NCBI GenBank assembly: GCA_005791855.1
Contig: SXUH01000382.1
Location: 1 to 22,495, forward strand
Length of the DNA: 22,495 bases
Reading direction: 5' to 3'
DNA from: Bdellovibrionales bacterium
GTDB taxonomy: Bacteria; Bdellovibrionota; Bacteriovoracia; Bacteriovoracales; Bacteriovoracaceae
A program made the translations under genes and the position numbers. The notes below the pieces were generated by a model. That model did not search any database. It saw only the letters and a program-made list of their open reading frames with translations, and had not been told where the DNA came from. Shown piece by piece: positions 5,990 to 13,361 of this stretch. Within the stretch, counting starts at the first letter, position 1; every line of letters starts with the position of its first letter.

Positions 5990-7969
5990 ATGGAAAGAAT
6001 CAAGTTTCTAAACATCCTCGTGAGTCAGCTTCTGGTGATGAGTTTCGTCGTCACCGGGTGCCTCCCATCCGACGTTCCCTCCACGAGGAACCTCGACCTC
6101 GCCGCCGCGACCACCGGCGGGGCCCAGAGCGGGAACAACGCCGGGGCTGGAGGCAACACCGTCGGCAACGGAACGACCCTCCCGCCGAAGGTCGAGATCC
6201 GCCACCTGATCGAACCCAACCTCACCTCCGATCTCACGTACTCCACCGGCACCGGCTACGCGGGCGGGGGAAGCTACCTCCGGAAGCTCACCATTCCGAA
6301 GAACTACCAGGGCCGGCTCTACCTCGCCGGGATCAACGTCGGAACCCTCGCCGACCGGCACGTGAAGGTCCGGTTCAAGTTCGGCATCGGCAAGGAGCCG
6401 GTCACCATCCCGGCCACCGTCGCCCAGGCGCCGGGGATCACGCCGGCGACCGCCATCAGCGTGCTGGTGATGGACCTGCGCTCGGAGCCGTTCCGGGCCG
6501 TGCGCCTTCCGTACGACCTCTTCGACTACAACGACTACGACTACGCCGACGGGGACACGCCGGTCCAGGAGAATCGCAACTCCGGACTCTTCTGCCGGGG
6601 CCTCCGGATCGAAGACGATCCGACCTTCACCGGCGTCGGCGTCTGCGGAGACCAGCCGAGCGAGGAGTGCCTCTACGCCTACGCGAAGGTCCTCGACCAG
6701 GGGCTGGTGAAGACCTCCGGGTCGGTGCTCGTTCCCCTCACGCCGTCCCGGCCCCAGGTGAAGAGCACCGTCAGCCTGAACTACCACCAGGACTATCTCT
6801 ACGAGCACCTGAAGAAGGCCCTGCCGGATACGATGGCGGTCTCCGGGACCAACACCACCTTCAAGTTCAGCGCCCTCTCGGCGTCGACCAACGTCACCGA
6901 CTTCCGGAACATCGACTTCGGCTTCCCGGCCACCCTCTGGGACCCGGTGACCCTGTACGGGAGCACCTACCACTACCGGGGCCCGTACCGGATCGTGAAC
7001 TTCAACGACTGGCACTTCGGCTTCGCCTTCAGCGACCTCCACGGGAGCAAGAAGCTCTTCAAGGAAAATTCCTTCGTGGCCTATCCCGTCGCGAGCTACT
7101 TCCCGCTCCCGGACGATAACCAGGCGTCTCCGTTCCAGGATCGGATCTACTACAACTCCTACCTCTTCCCGCTGGCCACGCGGCTCGACCTCCCGGCCGG
7201 GGTCTCGCACCTGAGCTCCACCGCGGTGGACGGCGTGCGCACCGAGCAGGTCCTCGCCAGCGCGGGGAAGACCCTGTGGATGGACGGCGCGAACGCCCGG
7301 GCCCAGAGCCGCAACTACGACCTCGAGCACATCGGATCCTGTAACGTCTCGGCCACCATCGAGATCATCGCCAAGGATAACAACGGGGTCGACTACGTCA
7401 TCGCGACCTCCCGGGAGGTGAAGCTCCAGCTGGTGCGGCCAACCCAGTACCGCACGGACACCGGCAACGAAGTCCTCTACACCAACTTCAAGAGCTGCAC
7501 GACGAACTCTTCGTGCGGCGGGAGCGAGTGCTGCTTCAACAACCGCTGCTGGGACGAGAACCTCGTCTCCCAGTGCATCGACGAGAACTCCCCCCAGGGG
7601 AACCGGATCGTCGGCGACAGCTGCACCACCGACTTCGAGTGCACGAGCCTCTGCTGTAACCGCACCACCGGCAAGTGCGCCGCTCACAACACCATCCTGA
7701 CTCCGGCCGTTCTCTGCAGCAAGCCCATCGGCGAGTTCTGCATCGCTAAAGAGTGGTGCCAGAAGTCTCCGATCACCAAGTGCCTGATCGTGAAGACCGG
7801 GACGGATTCCTCCGGGAACACCACCTGCCGGCAGCAGTGCTACACCACTCAGGAATTCGGCGACTGTAAGAACGGCGCCTGCACCCCTCCGGTCCAGGAA
7901 CCCATCGTCCCGGTGGACACCACCGCTCCTGGCGCCTGTGATAACGCCGTGCCCGCTCCTAGTTTTTAG
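5990..7969 (+). CDS. Large outer-membrane-type lipoprotein with cysteine-rich C-terminus
   Basis: The product is 659 residues. A type II signal peptide ends in the lipobox VTGC, so Cys24 would be lipidated. A short Gly/Ala/Asn/Thr-rich linker (about 38-65) follows the anchor. The long middle part (70-500) is beta-rich with many aromatic residues and no recognised family. From about residue 503 it is cysteine-rich, with two similar modules, C-x5-C-x4-CC-x4-C and C-x5-C-x3-CC-x6-C, and a looser third cysteine cluster. This suggests a small disulfide-knotted domain exposed outside the cytoplasm. The ATG at 5990 is supported by GAGG about 10 nt upstream and by the signal peptide. The gene has its own promoter elements, and the next gene has a separate promoter just after its stop. 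A surface or adhesion role is inferred from architecture only. Confidence 0.82.
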   Translation: MERIKFLNILVSQLLVMSFVVTGCLPSDVPSTRNLDLAAATTGGAQSGNNAGAGGNTVGNGTTLPPKVEIRHLIEPNLTSDLTYSTGTGYAGGGSYLRKLTIPKNYQGRLYLAGINVGTLADRHVKVRFKFGIGKEPVTIPATVAQAPGITPATAISVLVMDLRSEPFRAVRLPYDLFDYNDYDYADGDTPVQENRNSGLFCRGLRIEDDPTFTGVGVCGDQPSEECLYAYAKVLDQGLVKTSGSVLVPLTPSRPQVKSTVSLNYHQDYLYEHLKKALPDTMAVSGTNTTFKFSALSASTNVTDFRNIDFGFPATLWDPVTLYGSTYHYRGPYRIVNFNDWHFGFAFSDLHGSKKLFKENSFVAYPVASYFPLPDDNQASPFQDRIYYNSYLFPLATRLDLPAGVSHLSSTAVDGVRTEQVLASAGKTLWMDGANARAQSRNYDLEHIGSCNVSATIEIIAKDNNGVDYVIATSREVKLQLVRPTQYRTDTGNEVLYTNFKSCTTNSSCGGSECCFNNRCWDENLVSQCIDENSPQGNRIVGDSCTTDFECTSLCCNRTTGKCAAHNTILTPAVLCSKPIGEFCIAKEWCQKSPITKCLIVKTGTDSSGNTTCRQQCYTTQEFGDCKNGACTPPVQEPIVPVDTTAPGACDNAVPAPSF

Positions 7970-7972
7970 TGA

Positions 7973-8001
7973 TTGCCCCAGTTTCTCCGGAAGTGCATAA
8001 T
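7973..8001 (+). promoter_or_regulatory. Sigma-70 promoter for the mce-rhomboid operon
   Basis: TTGCCC (7973-7978) and CATAAT (7996-8001) are separated by exactly 17 nt, directly after the lipoprotein stop codon. The predicted start near 8008 gives a leader of about 17 nt with AAGGAG at 8011-8016. Confidence 0.65.
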
Positions 8002-8024
8002 ATGGTTTTCAAGGAGACTCCTCA

Positions 8025-8465
8025 ATGGCCATCCCGGAACTTCAGGACAGCGTCCTCGATCACATCGCCATCGCCGTGAAAGACATCGCCTCGGCCAAGA
8101 AGATCTACGAAGCCCTGGGCCTGACGTTCGCTCCGCACGTCGAAGAGGTCGCGGACCAGAAGGTGCTGACCGCCTTCGCGCAGATCGACCACAACGCGCA
8201 CATCGAGCTCCTCGAGCCGACCTCCAGCGAGAGCACCATCCACAAGTTCATCGAGACGAAGGGGGAGGGGATCCACCACCTGTGCTTCAAGGTCTCCGAC
8301 GTGAGGGCCAAGACCGAAGAGCTCACCGGGAAAGGGTTCCGCTTCATCTACTCGGAGCCGCGGATCGGCGCGGGCGGGTGCCTGGTGAACTTCATCCACC
8401 CGAAGTCCACCGGCGGCGTGCTCATCGAAATCTCCCAGAGGCCCCAGGGAGCAGGACACCCATGA
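8025..8465 (+). CDS. mce: Methylmalonyl-CoA epimerase
   Basis: The product is 146 residues of the glyoxalase/bleomycin-resistance (VOC) fold, typical length for this enzyme. It interconverts (R)- and (S)-methylmalonyl-CoA between propionyl-CoA carboxylase and methylmalonyl-CoA mutase, in the cytoplasm. LDHIAIAV supplies metal ligand H13. GIHHLCFKV holds H84/H85. The C-terminal stretch RIGAGG, then HPKSTGGVLIEI (125-136, E135), is nearly the family signature. AAKGAG-type spacing is good: AAGGAG lies 8 nt before the ATG. Its TGA overlaps the ATG of the rhomboid gene by 4 nt, so the two are translationally coupled. Mutase and carboxylase are not in the window, so the pathway must be completed elsewhere. 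Another VOC-family dehydratase or isomerase is possible but less likely. Confidence 0.9.
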   Translation: MAIPELQDSVLDHIAIAVKDIASAKKIYEALGLTFAPHVEEVADQKVLTAFAQIDHNAHIELLEPTSSESTIHKFIETKGEGIHHLCFKVSDVRAKTEELTGKGFRFIYSEPRIGAGGCLVNFIHPKSTGGVLIEISQRPQGAGHP

Positions 8466-9199
8466 GCCAGGTCCACTTCCAAGCTCCGCCGGTCACCCGG
8501 ATCAACAAGCTCATCCTCATCGCCACGGGCGTGCTGTTCCTCGTCTCTTCGATCCTCAAGGCCATCGGCGCCTTCGCACCGGTGAGCTTCCTGGGCCTCT
8601 CCGGCTCGGGCCTCTTCACCGGGTTCGTCTTCCAGCTGGTCACCTATCCGTTCGTGGAGGTGCAGCTCCTGAGCTTCCTCTTCAACTCTCTGGTCGTCTG
8701 GTTCATCGGCTCCGAGCTCGAGTCCCAGTGGGGCTCGAAGGTTTACCTGAGGTTTCTACTCGTGACCGTGGTGCTGGTGGGCCTCGTCTACAGCCTGGTC
8801 GGGCTCCTCTTCTTCTTCGGAACCCCGTTCTTCTACAATCCGCTCCACGGCCTGTCGGGGATCAACTTCGCCCTCCTCATCGCCTATTCGATCCTCTACC
8901 CGGACCGGCAGATGTCCATGATGATGATCTTCCCCATGAACGCCCGGACCTTCTGCTACATCCTGGCGGGGATCGAGGTCTACATGGCCCTCTTCAGCTC
9001 CTTTGCGACCTCCTGGGCCCATCTCCTGGCCATGGGAATCAGCTATTTACTCATCCGCTTCCAGACCAACCCCATGGTCAAGAAGGTGCTTCGGTCAGGA
9101 TGGCCTTCCTCGGGCAGATCGGGACCTAAAAGGTCTGGAAAGAAGCATCTGTACGTGGTTAAAGATGAAGAAAATAAACCACCTAAGTATTGGCAATAA
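8462..9199 (+). CDS. Rhomboid-family intramembrane serine protease
   Basis: The product is 245 residues with about six membrane segments. The catalytic serine is in GLSG (S132) at the start of one helix, and the histidine partner is in WAHLLAMG (H187), the Ser-His dyad of rhomboid proteases. SELESQWGS (84-92) matches the conserved loop before the catalytic helices. Rhomboids cleave membrane-anchored substrates within or near the membrane. The C-terminus is a basic, proline-containing cytoplasmic tail (about 208-245). The ATG at 8462 overlaps the mce stop (ATGA), with AGGA 5 nt upstream. No substrate is indicated by context, and why it is coupled to mce is unknown. Both key residues are present, so it is predicted to be active. 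Confidence 0.88.
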   Translation: MSQVHFQAPPVTRINKLILIATGVLFLVSSILKAIGAFAPVSFLGLSGSGLFTGFVFQLVTYPFVEVQLLSFLFNSLVVWFIGSELESQWGSKVYLRFLLVTVVLVGLVYSLVGLLFFFGTPFFYNPLHGLSGINFALLIAYSILYPDRQMSMMMIFPMNARTFCYILAGIEVYMALFSSFATSWAHLLAMGISYLLIRFQTNPMVKKVLRSGWPSSGRSGPKRSGKKHLYVVKDEENKPPKYWQ

Positions 9200-9265
9200 G
9201 CATCAAATCTTGCTATCGTCCATTTATAGTGCTAGAAGATAAAACTTCTATTAAAGTGAGGACCC

Positions 9266-9439
9266 ATGAAATTAAGATTAGCTCTTGAAGACAAGCAATT
9301 AGACCTTCGAGTCCGTGACCGTCTCCTAGCTGAAAAGAAGATCACTAAAGAAGAAGTGAAGAAGTACCTCGAGTCTCTCCCAGACGAAGCGAAGAACGCC
9401 GTCCCGCTAGACCAAGACGAGAACACCAAGCTCCAGTAA
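9266..9439 (+). CDS. 57-residue charged protein of unknown function
   Basis: A short frame starts MKLRLALEDKQL and ends in NTKLQ. It is highly charged, helical in character and lacks a signal peptide, so it should be cytoplasmic. TGAGGA lies 5 nt before the ATG. Codon use changes from AT-rich at the 5' end to the local GC-rich style. It lies alone between the rhomboid gene and convergent fliL, and only 2 nt separate its stop from the fliL stop. TTGCTA (9210-9215) and TAGAAG (9233-9238), 17 nt apart, form a weak candidate promoter. The good ribosome site and sharply bounded frame support a real gene. No family is assigned. Confidence 0.75.
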   Translation: MKLRLALEDKQLDLRVRDRLLAEKKITKEEVKKYLESLPDEAKNAVPLDQDENTKLQ

Positions 9440-9449
9440 GCCTACTGGA
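9432..9449. terminator. Hairpin spanning two convergent stop codons
   Basis: TCCAGTA (9432-9438) and TACTGGA (9443-9449) form a perfect 7-bp stem with a 4-nt loop. The TAA of the 57-residue gene and the TAG of fliL both fall within it. No T-run follows on either side. It is the only structure available to separate the two transcripts. Confidence 0.4.
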
Positions 9450-9897
9450 CGACAAACCCAGAGAAAAATATCTGCTTCGCCACAGGTTGACCGAACTTCG
9501 CGTTGACCTGTTTCTTGATCCGATTCTCCAGTAAGATCTTCCCCGTCACCGAATCCAGGTCATCCGGCTCGAGCTGCGAGGCGATCTCGATCACCACGTC
9601 CTTGAACACGTGCTCGTTCTCCTTCACCAGCTCCTTCTGGTCCTGGTGGAAGGTGAGGATGTTCATCTCCAGGTCCAGGTAGCGCAGGCGCGTGCTCCGG
9701 GAGTGGAGGTTCACCACGAACTTCTTGATGGGCACCGGCTGCAGCTGGGAGCTCTCCAGCGCCTTGGCCTTGAGCTCGTCGGCCTCCGCGGTCTGGTTGG
9801 TGGGCTCGGGCTTGATCATGTTGTGGGAATAGTAGACGAGCCCTAGGCCCAGGACGACGACCACGAAGTTTGCGATGATGAGGATCTTCTGAAACAT
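9442..9897 (-). CDS. fliL: FliL-family flagellar basal-body-associated protein
   Basis: The product is 151 residues. One N-terminal membrane segment (about 5-24) is followed by a short linker and a periplasmic domain. The pattern IKKFVVNL, LRYLDLEMN, a VFKDVVIEIAS helix, VTGKILLENRIKKQVN and the terminal FFSGFVVQ fits FliL proteins, which form a ring around the stator units and support torque. The last residues FVVQ are typical of the family. It is not among other flagellar genes here. No Shine-Dalgarno sequence precedes the ATG, and a promoter predicted immediately upstream would start transcription at the A of the ATG. A FliL-like paralogue rather than the main FliL cannot be excluded. Confidence 0.88.
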   Translation of the reverse strand: MFQKILIIANFVVVVLGLGLVYYSHNMIKPEPTNQTAEADELKAKALESSQLQPVPIKKFVVNLHSRSTRLRYLDLEMNILTFHQDQKELVKENEHVFKDVVIEIASQLEPDDLDSVTGKILLENRIKKQVNAKFGQPVAKQIFFSGFVVQ

Positions 9898-9903
9898 GAC
9901 ACC

Positions 9904-9931
9904 ATGATAGCATGGCCTAGGGGAGAGGCAA
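9904..9931 (-). promoter_or_regulatory. Sigma-70-type promoter for fliL, predicted leaderless transcript
   Basis: On the minus strand TTGCCT (9926-9931) and TATCAT (9904-9909) are separated by 16 nt. Only six bases lie between the -10 box and the fliL ATG, so initiation seven bases downstream would be on the start codon itself. This agrees with the absence of a ribosome site. The -35 box abuts the terminator of the ald gene. Confidence 0.5.
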
Positions 9932-9958
9932 TTAAAAAGGGACGCTTCCGCGTCCCTT
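9931..9958 (-). terminator. Strong intrinsic terminator after alanine dehydrogenase
   Basis: Read on the minus strand, AAGGGACGC pairs perfectly with GCGTCCCTT around a GGAA tetraloop, a 9-bp stem followed directly by a run of T residues. It lies 14 bp after the ald stop codon and insulates ald from fliL, which lies downstream on the same strand. Confidence 0.92.
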
Positions 9959-9971
9959 CGAGGTGGGCTTT

Positions 9972-11090
9972 CTAGAGGTACTTATCGAGGGCGAGCGGGG
10001 TGAACGGGAGGTCGAGGTCGAGAGCGACCTGCTCGTAGACGAGCTTCCCCTTGTAGATGTTCACGCCCAGGCGGAGCGGCTTGTCCCGCATGATCGAGCG
10101 GTCGACTCCGTCCCGCGCGATCATCCGCGCGTACTTCAGGGTGACGTTGGTGAGCGCGAAGGTCGAGGTCCGGGCGACGGCCCCGGGCATGTTGGCCACG
10201 CAGTAGTGGACCACGCCGTCGACCACGAAGGTAGGGTTCTCGTGGGTGGTCGGCTTACAGGTCTCGATGCAGCCGCCCTGGTCGACGGCGATGTCCACGA
10301 CGACGGAGCCCTTCTGCATCTTCGAGATCATCTCCCGGGTCACGAGCTTCGGCGCCTTGGCTCCCGGAACGAGGACCGCGCCGATCACGAGGTCGGAGTT
10401 GATCACGGCCTCTTCGATGTTGTGCGAGTTGGAGAAGACCGTACTGACCTTATTCTCGAACAGGTCGTCGAGCTCGGCGAGCCGCTTGGTCGAGAGGTCG
10501 ATGAGGGTGACGTCCGCGCCCATGCCGATGGCCATCTTCGCGGCGTTGGTTCCGGCGATCCCGCAGCCGATGATGGTGACCTTCGCCCGGCGGACTCCCG
10601 GGACGCCGCCGAGGAGGATACCCTTCCCGCCCTTGTCGAGCTGCAGGTAGGTGGCGCCGACCTGGACGGACATCCTTCCGGCGACCTCGGACATCGGAAC
10701 CAGGAGCGGAAGCGAGTTGTCCTCGAGCTGGATGGTTTCGTAGGCGATGCAGGTCGCGCCCGACTTCATGAGGCCCTCGGTCTGTGGCTTGTCGGCCGCG
10801 AGGTGGAGGTAGGTGTAGAGGATGTGGTGGGGCTTCAGGAGCGCGATCTCGTTGGGCTGCGGCTCCTTCACCTTCACGATCATCTCTCCAGCGGAGTAGG
10901 CGTCTTCGAGGGTCGCGACGATCTTCGCGCCGGCCTTGACGTACTCTTCATCCGGGATCCCGATCCCCATCCCGGCGTTGTGCTGGACGAAGACCTCGTG
11001 GCCGTCGGTCACGAGCTGGCGAACACCACTCGGGACCATCCCGACGCGGTTTTCGTTGTTTTTGATTTCTTTTGGAATAGCGATTTTCAT
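9972..11090 (-). CDS. ald: Alanine dehydrogenase
   Basis: The product is 372 residues, the standard length. It is a cytoplasmic NAD-dependent enzyme converting L-alanine to pyruvate and ammonia, and the reverse. The key residues fall at canonical positions: R15, K75 (in KVKEP), H96 (in HLAADK) and D270 (in [10 protein letters not shown]). The Rossmann NAD-binding motif [11 protein letters not shown] spans 174-184. The ATG at 11090 has GGGAG 5 nt upstream. It lies 67 bp downstream of the metallo-hydrolase gene on the same strand, across an AT-rich spacer that may hold its own promoter. A strong terminator follows. In an amino-acid-consuming heterotroph it would feed alanine into central metabolism. 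Confidence 0.97.
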   Translation of the reverse strand: MKIAIPKEIKNNENRVGMVPSGVRQLVTDGHEVFVQHNAGMGIGIPDEEYVKAGAKIVATLEDAYSAGEMIVKVKEPQPNEIALLKPHHILYTYLHLAADKPQTEGLMKSGATCIAYETIQLEDNSLPLLVPMSEVAGRMSVQVGATYLQLDKGGKGILLGGVPGVRRAKVTIIGCGIAGTNAAKMAIGMGADVTLIDLSTKRLAELDDLFENKVSTVFSNSHNIEEAVINSDLVIGAVLVPGAKAPKLVTREMISKMQKGSVVVDIAVDQGGCIETCKPTTHENPTFVVDGVVHYCVANMPGAVARTSTFALTNVTLKYARMIARDGVDRSIMRDKPLRLGVNIYKGKLVYEQVALDLDLPFTPLALDKYL

Positions 11091-11133
11091 AGGAACTCCC
11101 GTCCTTAAAGATGAAGGTACTAAAGGCGTAATT

Positions 11134-11149
11134 TATCGAATATTCTATA
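11134..11149. promoter_or_regulatory. Near-palindrome in the ald upstream region
   Basis: TATCGAATATTCTATA is palindromic at 14 of 16 positions and lies about 45 bp before the ald start in an AT-rich spacer. It may be an operator. On the minus strand it also overlaps a weak sigma-28-like arrangement, TAAA then 16 nt then TTCGATAA, so its meaning is open. Confidence 0.3.
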
Positions 11150-11157
11150 CATTTTTT

Positions 11158-11970
11158 TTACTGATTAGAATAGAGGAAGCTCTGTCCGTCAATCGCAGGT
11201 AGTACATTTTTCACGCTGCGCGCATGTACCCGCTGAAGCAGGTCAAGATAGTCCCATTCATGTCCCATGTGGGTCAGAACCGCGAGCTTAGGCGAAATTT
11301 CTTTAATGTACTCTAGGGTCAGATCCAGGTGGAGGTGAGTGGCGTGCGGCTCCGGGCGGAGGCAGTCGATGATCAGGAGGTCGAGCTTCCGCGCCCGCAG
11401 ACGGGAGAGGTGCTCCGGCGGGATCTCCTTGCAGTCCACCACGTAGGCCATCTTCTGGTGGATGATCCCGAGGGTCTTCGCGTACCCGTGGGTGAGGGTG
11501 AAGAACTCGAAGCCCTGGCCCAGGATCTCGTGCTCGCCGGGGCCCACTTCGTGCAGCTTCAGCTGCGGGATCCCGCCGCCGATGATGGGCCTGTCCCGGA
11601 AGAAGTTCTTCGTGTCGAAGATGTAGGGGAACTTCCGGGTGAGGCTCTCGCAGCTGTACCGGTCGGTGAACACCGGGATGGTTCCCTTCACGAACCCGAA
11701 GGGCCGGAGGTCGTCCATGCCGTGGGTGTGGTCCGCGTGGTCGTGGGTGATGACCACGGCGTCCAGGGCGTCGATCTCGGCGGCGAGTAGTTGACTCCGG
11801 AGATCGGGGGAGGCGTCGATGAGGATCTTTTTCGTGTCCGGCAGGTGGATGACTGCCGACGTGCGAAACCTCTTATTTCTCGCTTCAGTCGATTGGCAAA
11901 CCTCACACTTACACCCTAATATAGGTACACCTGTGCTCGTCCCCGAACCTAAGATCGTGATTCTGTTCAT
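11158..11970 (-). CDS. PhnP-like metallo-beta-lactamase-fold phosphodiesterase
   Basis: The product is 270 residues of the metallo-beta-lactamase fold. The metal motif HDHADH (in THDHADHTHGMDDL) is clear, and HGYAK, DCKE and LTHMGHE supply further ligands. Near the N-terminus GCKCEVC gives closely spaced cysteines, like the extra structural zinc site of PhnP, the phosphoribosyl cyclic phosphodiesterase. Related members are annotated as lipoate-associated or general cyclic-nucleotide phosphodiesterases, so the substrate is not certain. No C-P lyase genes are nearby. The ATG at 11970 is chosen; a GTG directly before it would add one residue. No clear ribosome site is seen. Only 15 bp separate it from the divergent peptidase start, so its promoter must overlap that gene's 5' end. 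Confidence 0.85.
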   Translation of the reverse strand: MNRITILGSGTSTGVPILGCKCEVCQSTEARNKRFRTSAVIHLPDTKKILIDASPDLRSQLLAAEIDALDAVVITHDHADHTHGMDDLRPFGFVKGTIPVFTDRYSCESLTRKFPYIFDTKNFFRDRPIIGGGIPQLKLHEVGPGEHEILGQGFEFFTLTHGYAKTLGIIHQKMAYVVDCKEIPPEHLSRLRARKLDLLIIDCLRPEPHATHLHLDLTLEYIKEISPKLAVLTHMGHEWDYLDLLQRVHARSVKNVLPAIDGQSFLYSNQ

Positions 11971-11985
11971 CACTAGGATACTACT

Positions 11986-13353
11986 ATGAAGACACTGATT
12001 CTGCTACTCCTGCTCGCCGGCTGTTCGACCGGAGACAAGCGCACGGCGGCCACCGCTCCGAAGCCGAAGACGCTCGCCGATAGCATCAACCTCGACGTGA
12101 CGGAGGCCAAGCTCCCGAACGGGATGACCGCCCTCATCGTCCCCAACAACAAGCTCCCCATCTTCTCCCTCTACCTCTTCTACAAGGTCGGCGGGAAGAA
12201 CGAGGTCCCGGGGATCACCGGGGCGAGCCACTTCCTCGAGCACATGATGTTCAAGGGAACGAAGAAGTTCGGGAAGAACAGCCTGGACTTCATCATCGAA
12301 GGCAGCGGCGGCTCCACCAACGCCTACACCACCAACGACCAGACCGTGTACTACGAGAACCTCCCGTCCGGCCAGCTAGGCACCATCCTCGACATCGAAG
12401 CCGACCGCCTCGCCAACCTCAACCTCGACGAGGACGAGTTCAACAAGGAACGGGCCGTGGTGCTGGAGGAGCGGAAGATGCGCTACGAGAACTCGCCGCG
12501 GGGCCAGCTCTACCTGGCGATGGTCCAGAGCCTCTTCAAGGACACGCCCTACGGGAGCGCCGTCATCGGCGAGATCCCGGACCTGAAGTCGGTGACCCGG
12601 GACCAGATCCACCAGTACTTCAAGCGCTTCTACGCTCCCAACAACCTGACCCTGGTCCTGGTCGGGGACGTGGACACCGCGAAGGCGCAGGCGATGGTCA
12701 AGCAGAAGTTCGGCGGCATCCCGGCCTCTCCGACCGTGGACGAGGCCCACGCCGAGCTCACCGAAGAGAAGTTCCAGAGCCGGGTCCGGGCGGACCAGGT
12801 GGTGAACAAGAAGGGCGAGTCCCCGAGCCCGATCTTCATGCTCGCGTACCCCACCTACAAAGTGGGCCACGCGAAGGGCTACGCCCTGGACGTGCTCTCG
12901 TCGATCCTCGGCTCCGGCAAGAGCTCGACCCTCATCAACGAGTACGCCCTGATCAAGAAGCCCGTGGCCACGTCGGTGTACGCGGCCCACCAGCAGCTCG
13001 AGAAGGCCGGCTTCTTCTTCATCGGCGGAGAGCTCGTGCGGGGAGTGAAGCTCGAGGACTTCCGCCGGGACCTCAAGAAGAAGCTCGCGGGCTACTGCGA
13101 GACGGAGGTCACGGACAAGAACATCCAGAAGATCAAGAACAACTACCTCGTGGACCTCTACGCGGGCCTGGACACCAACGCGGGCCTGGCCCAGTTCCTC
13201 GGGGACCGGCAGACCCTCTTCGAGGACTGGCGCTTCTACAAGACGGAGCTCGAGCTCTACGAGAAGGTCACCGTCGAGGACGTGCGGGCCGCGTGCCACG
13301 AGACCTTCAAGAAGCCGAGCGTGTTCGTCTCGGTGTGGAACAAGCACAAGTGA
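11986..13353 (+). CDS. M16 zinc peptidase, catalytic subunit, lipoprotein
   Basis: The product is 455 residues. A lipoprotein signal peptide ends in LAGC (Cys13), so it is membrane-anchored facing the periplasm. The inverted zinc motif HFLEH lies at 82-86, with a downstream glutamate in KERAVVLEER (155-162) as third ligand, which defines the pitrilysin/M16 family. GGSTNAYTTNDQTVYY (108-123) is the usual substrate-proximal segment. The second half is the M16 C-terminal domain but lacks the Arg...Tyr pair found in the partner gene. The ATG is preceded by AGGA at 7 nt. The partner starts 8 bp after its stop, so the two probably form a heterodimeric protease in one operon. Role: degradation of peptides in the periplasm, by family analogy. 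Confidence 0.93.
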   Translation: MKTLILLLLLAGCSTGDKRTAATAPKPKTLADSINLDVTEAKLPNGMTALIVPNNKLPIFSLYLFYKVGGKNEVPGITGASHFLEHMMFKGTKKFGKNSLDFIIEGSGGSTNAYTTNDQTVYYENLPSGQLGTILDIEADRLANLNLDEDEFNKERAVVLEERKMRYENSPRGQLYLAMVQSLFKDTPYGSAVIGEIPDLKSVTRDQIHQYFKRFYAPNNLTLVLVGDVDTAKAQAMVKQKFGGIPASPTVDEAHAELTEEKFQSRVRADQVVNKKGESPSPIFMLAYPTYKVGHAKGYALDVLSSILGSGKSSTLINEYALIKKPVATSVYAAHQQLEKAGFFFIGGELVRGVKLEDFRRDLKKKLAGYCETEVTDKNIQKIKNNYLVDLYAGLDTNAGLAQFLGDRQTLFEDWRFYKTELELYEKVTVEDVRAACHETFKKPSVFVSVWNKHK

Positions 13354-13361
13354 GAAAGCCA

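Noticed and set aside
5959..7119. 386-codon plus-strand frame overlapping the lipoprotein gene start
   Set aside because: Arg/Pro/Gly-rich composition typical of a shifted frame; no ribosome site or recognisable domain.
6008..7687. Long open frame on the minus strand opposite the lipoprotein gene
   Set aside because: High-GC coding regions produce long antisense frames. The product is a Val/Gly/Glu/Arg/Asp-rich string with no motif, and the plus strand has a lipobox, ribosome site and cysteine modules.
7973..8461. Upstream extension of the rhomboid frame through mce
   Set aside because: The extension is Arg/Gly/Pro-rich shadow sequence. The ATG at 8462 overlapping the mce stop begins the real protein.
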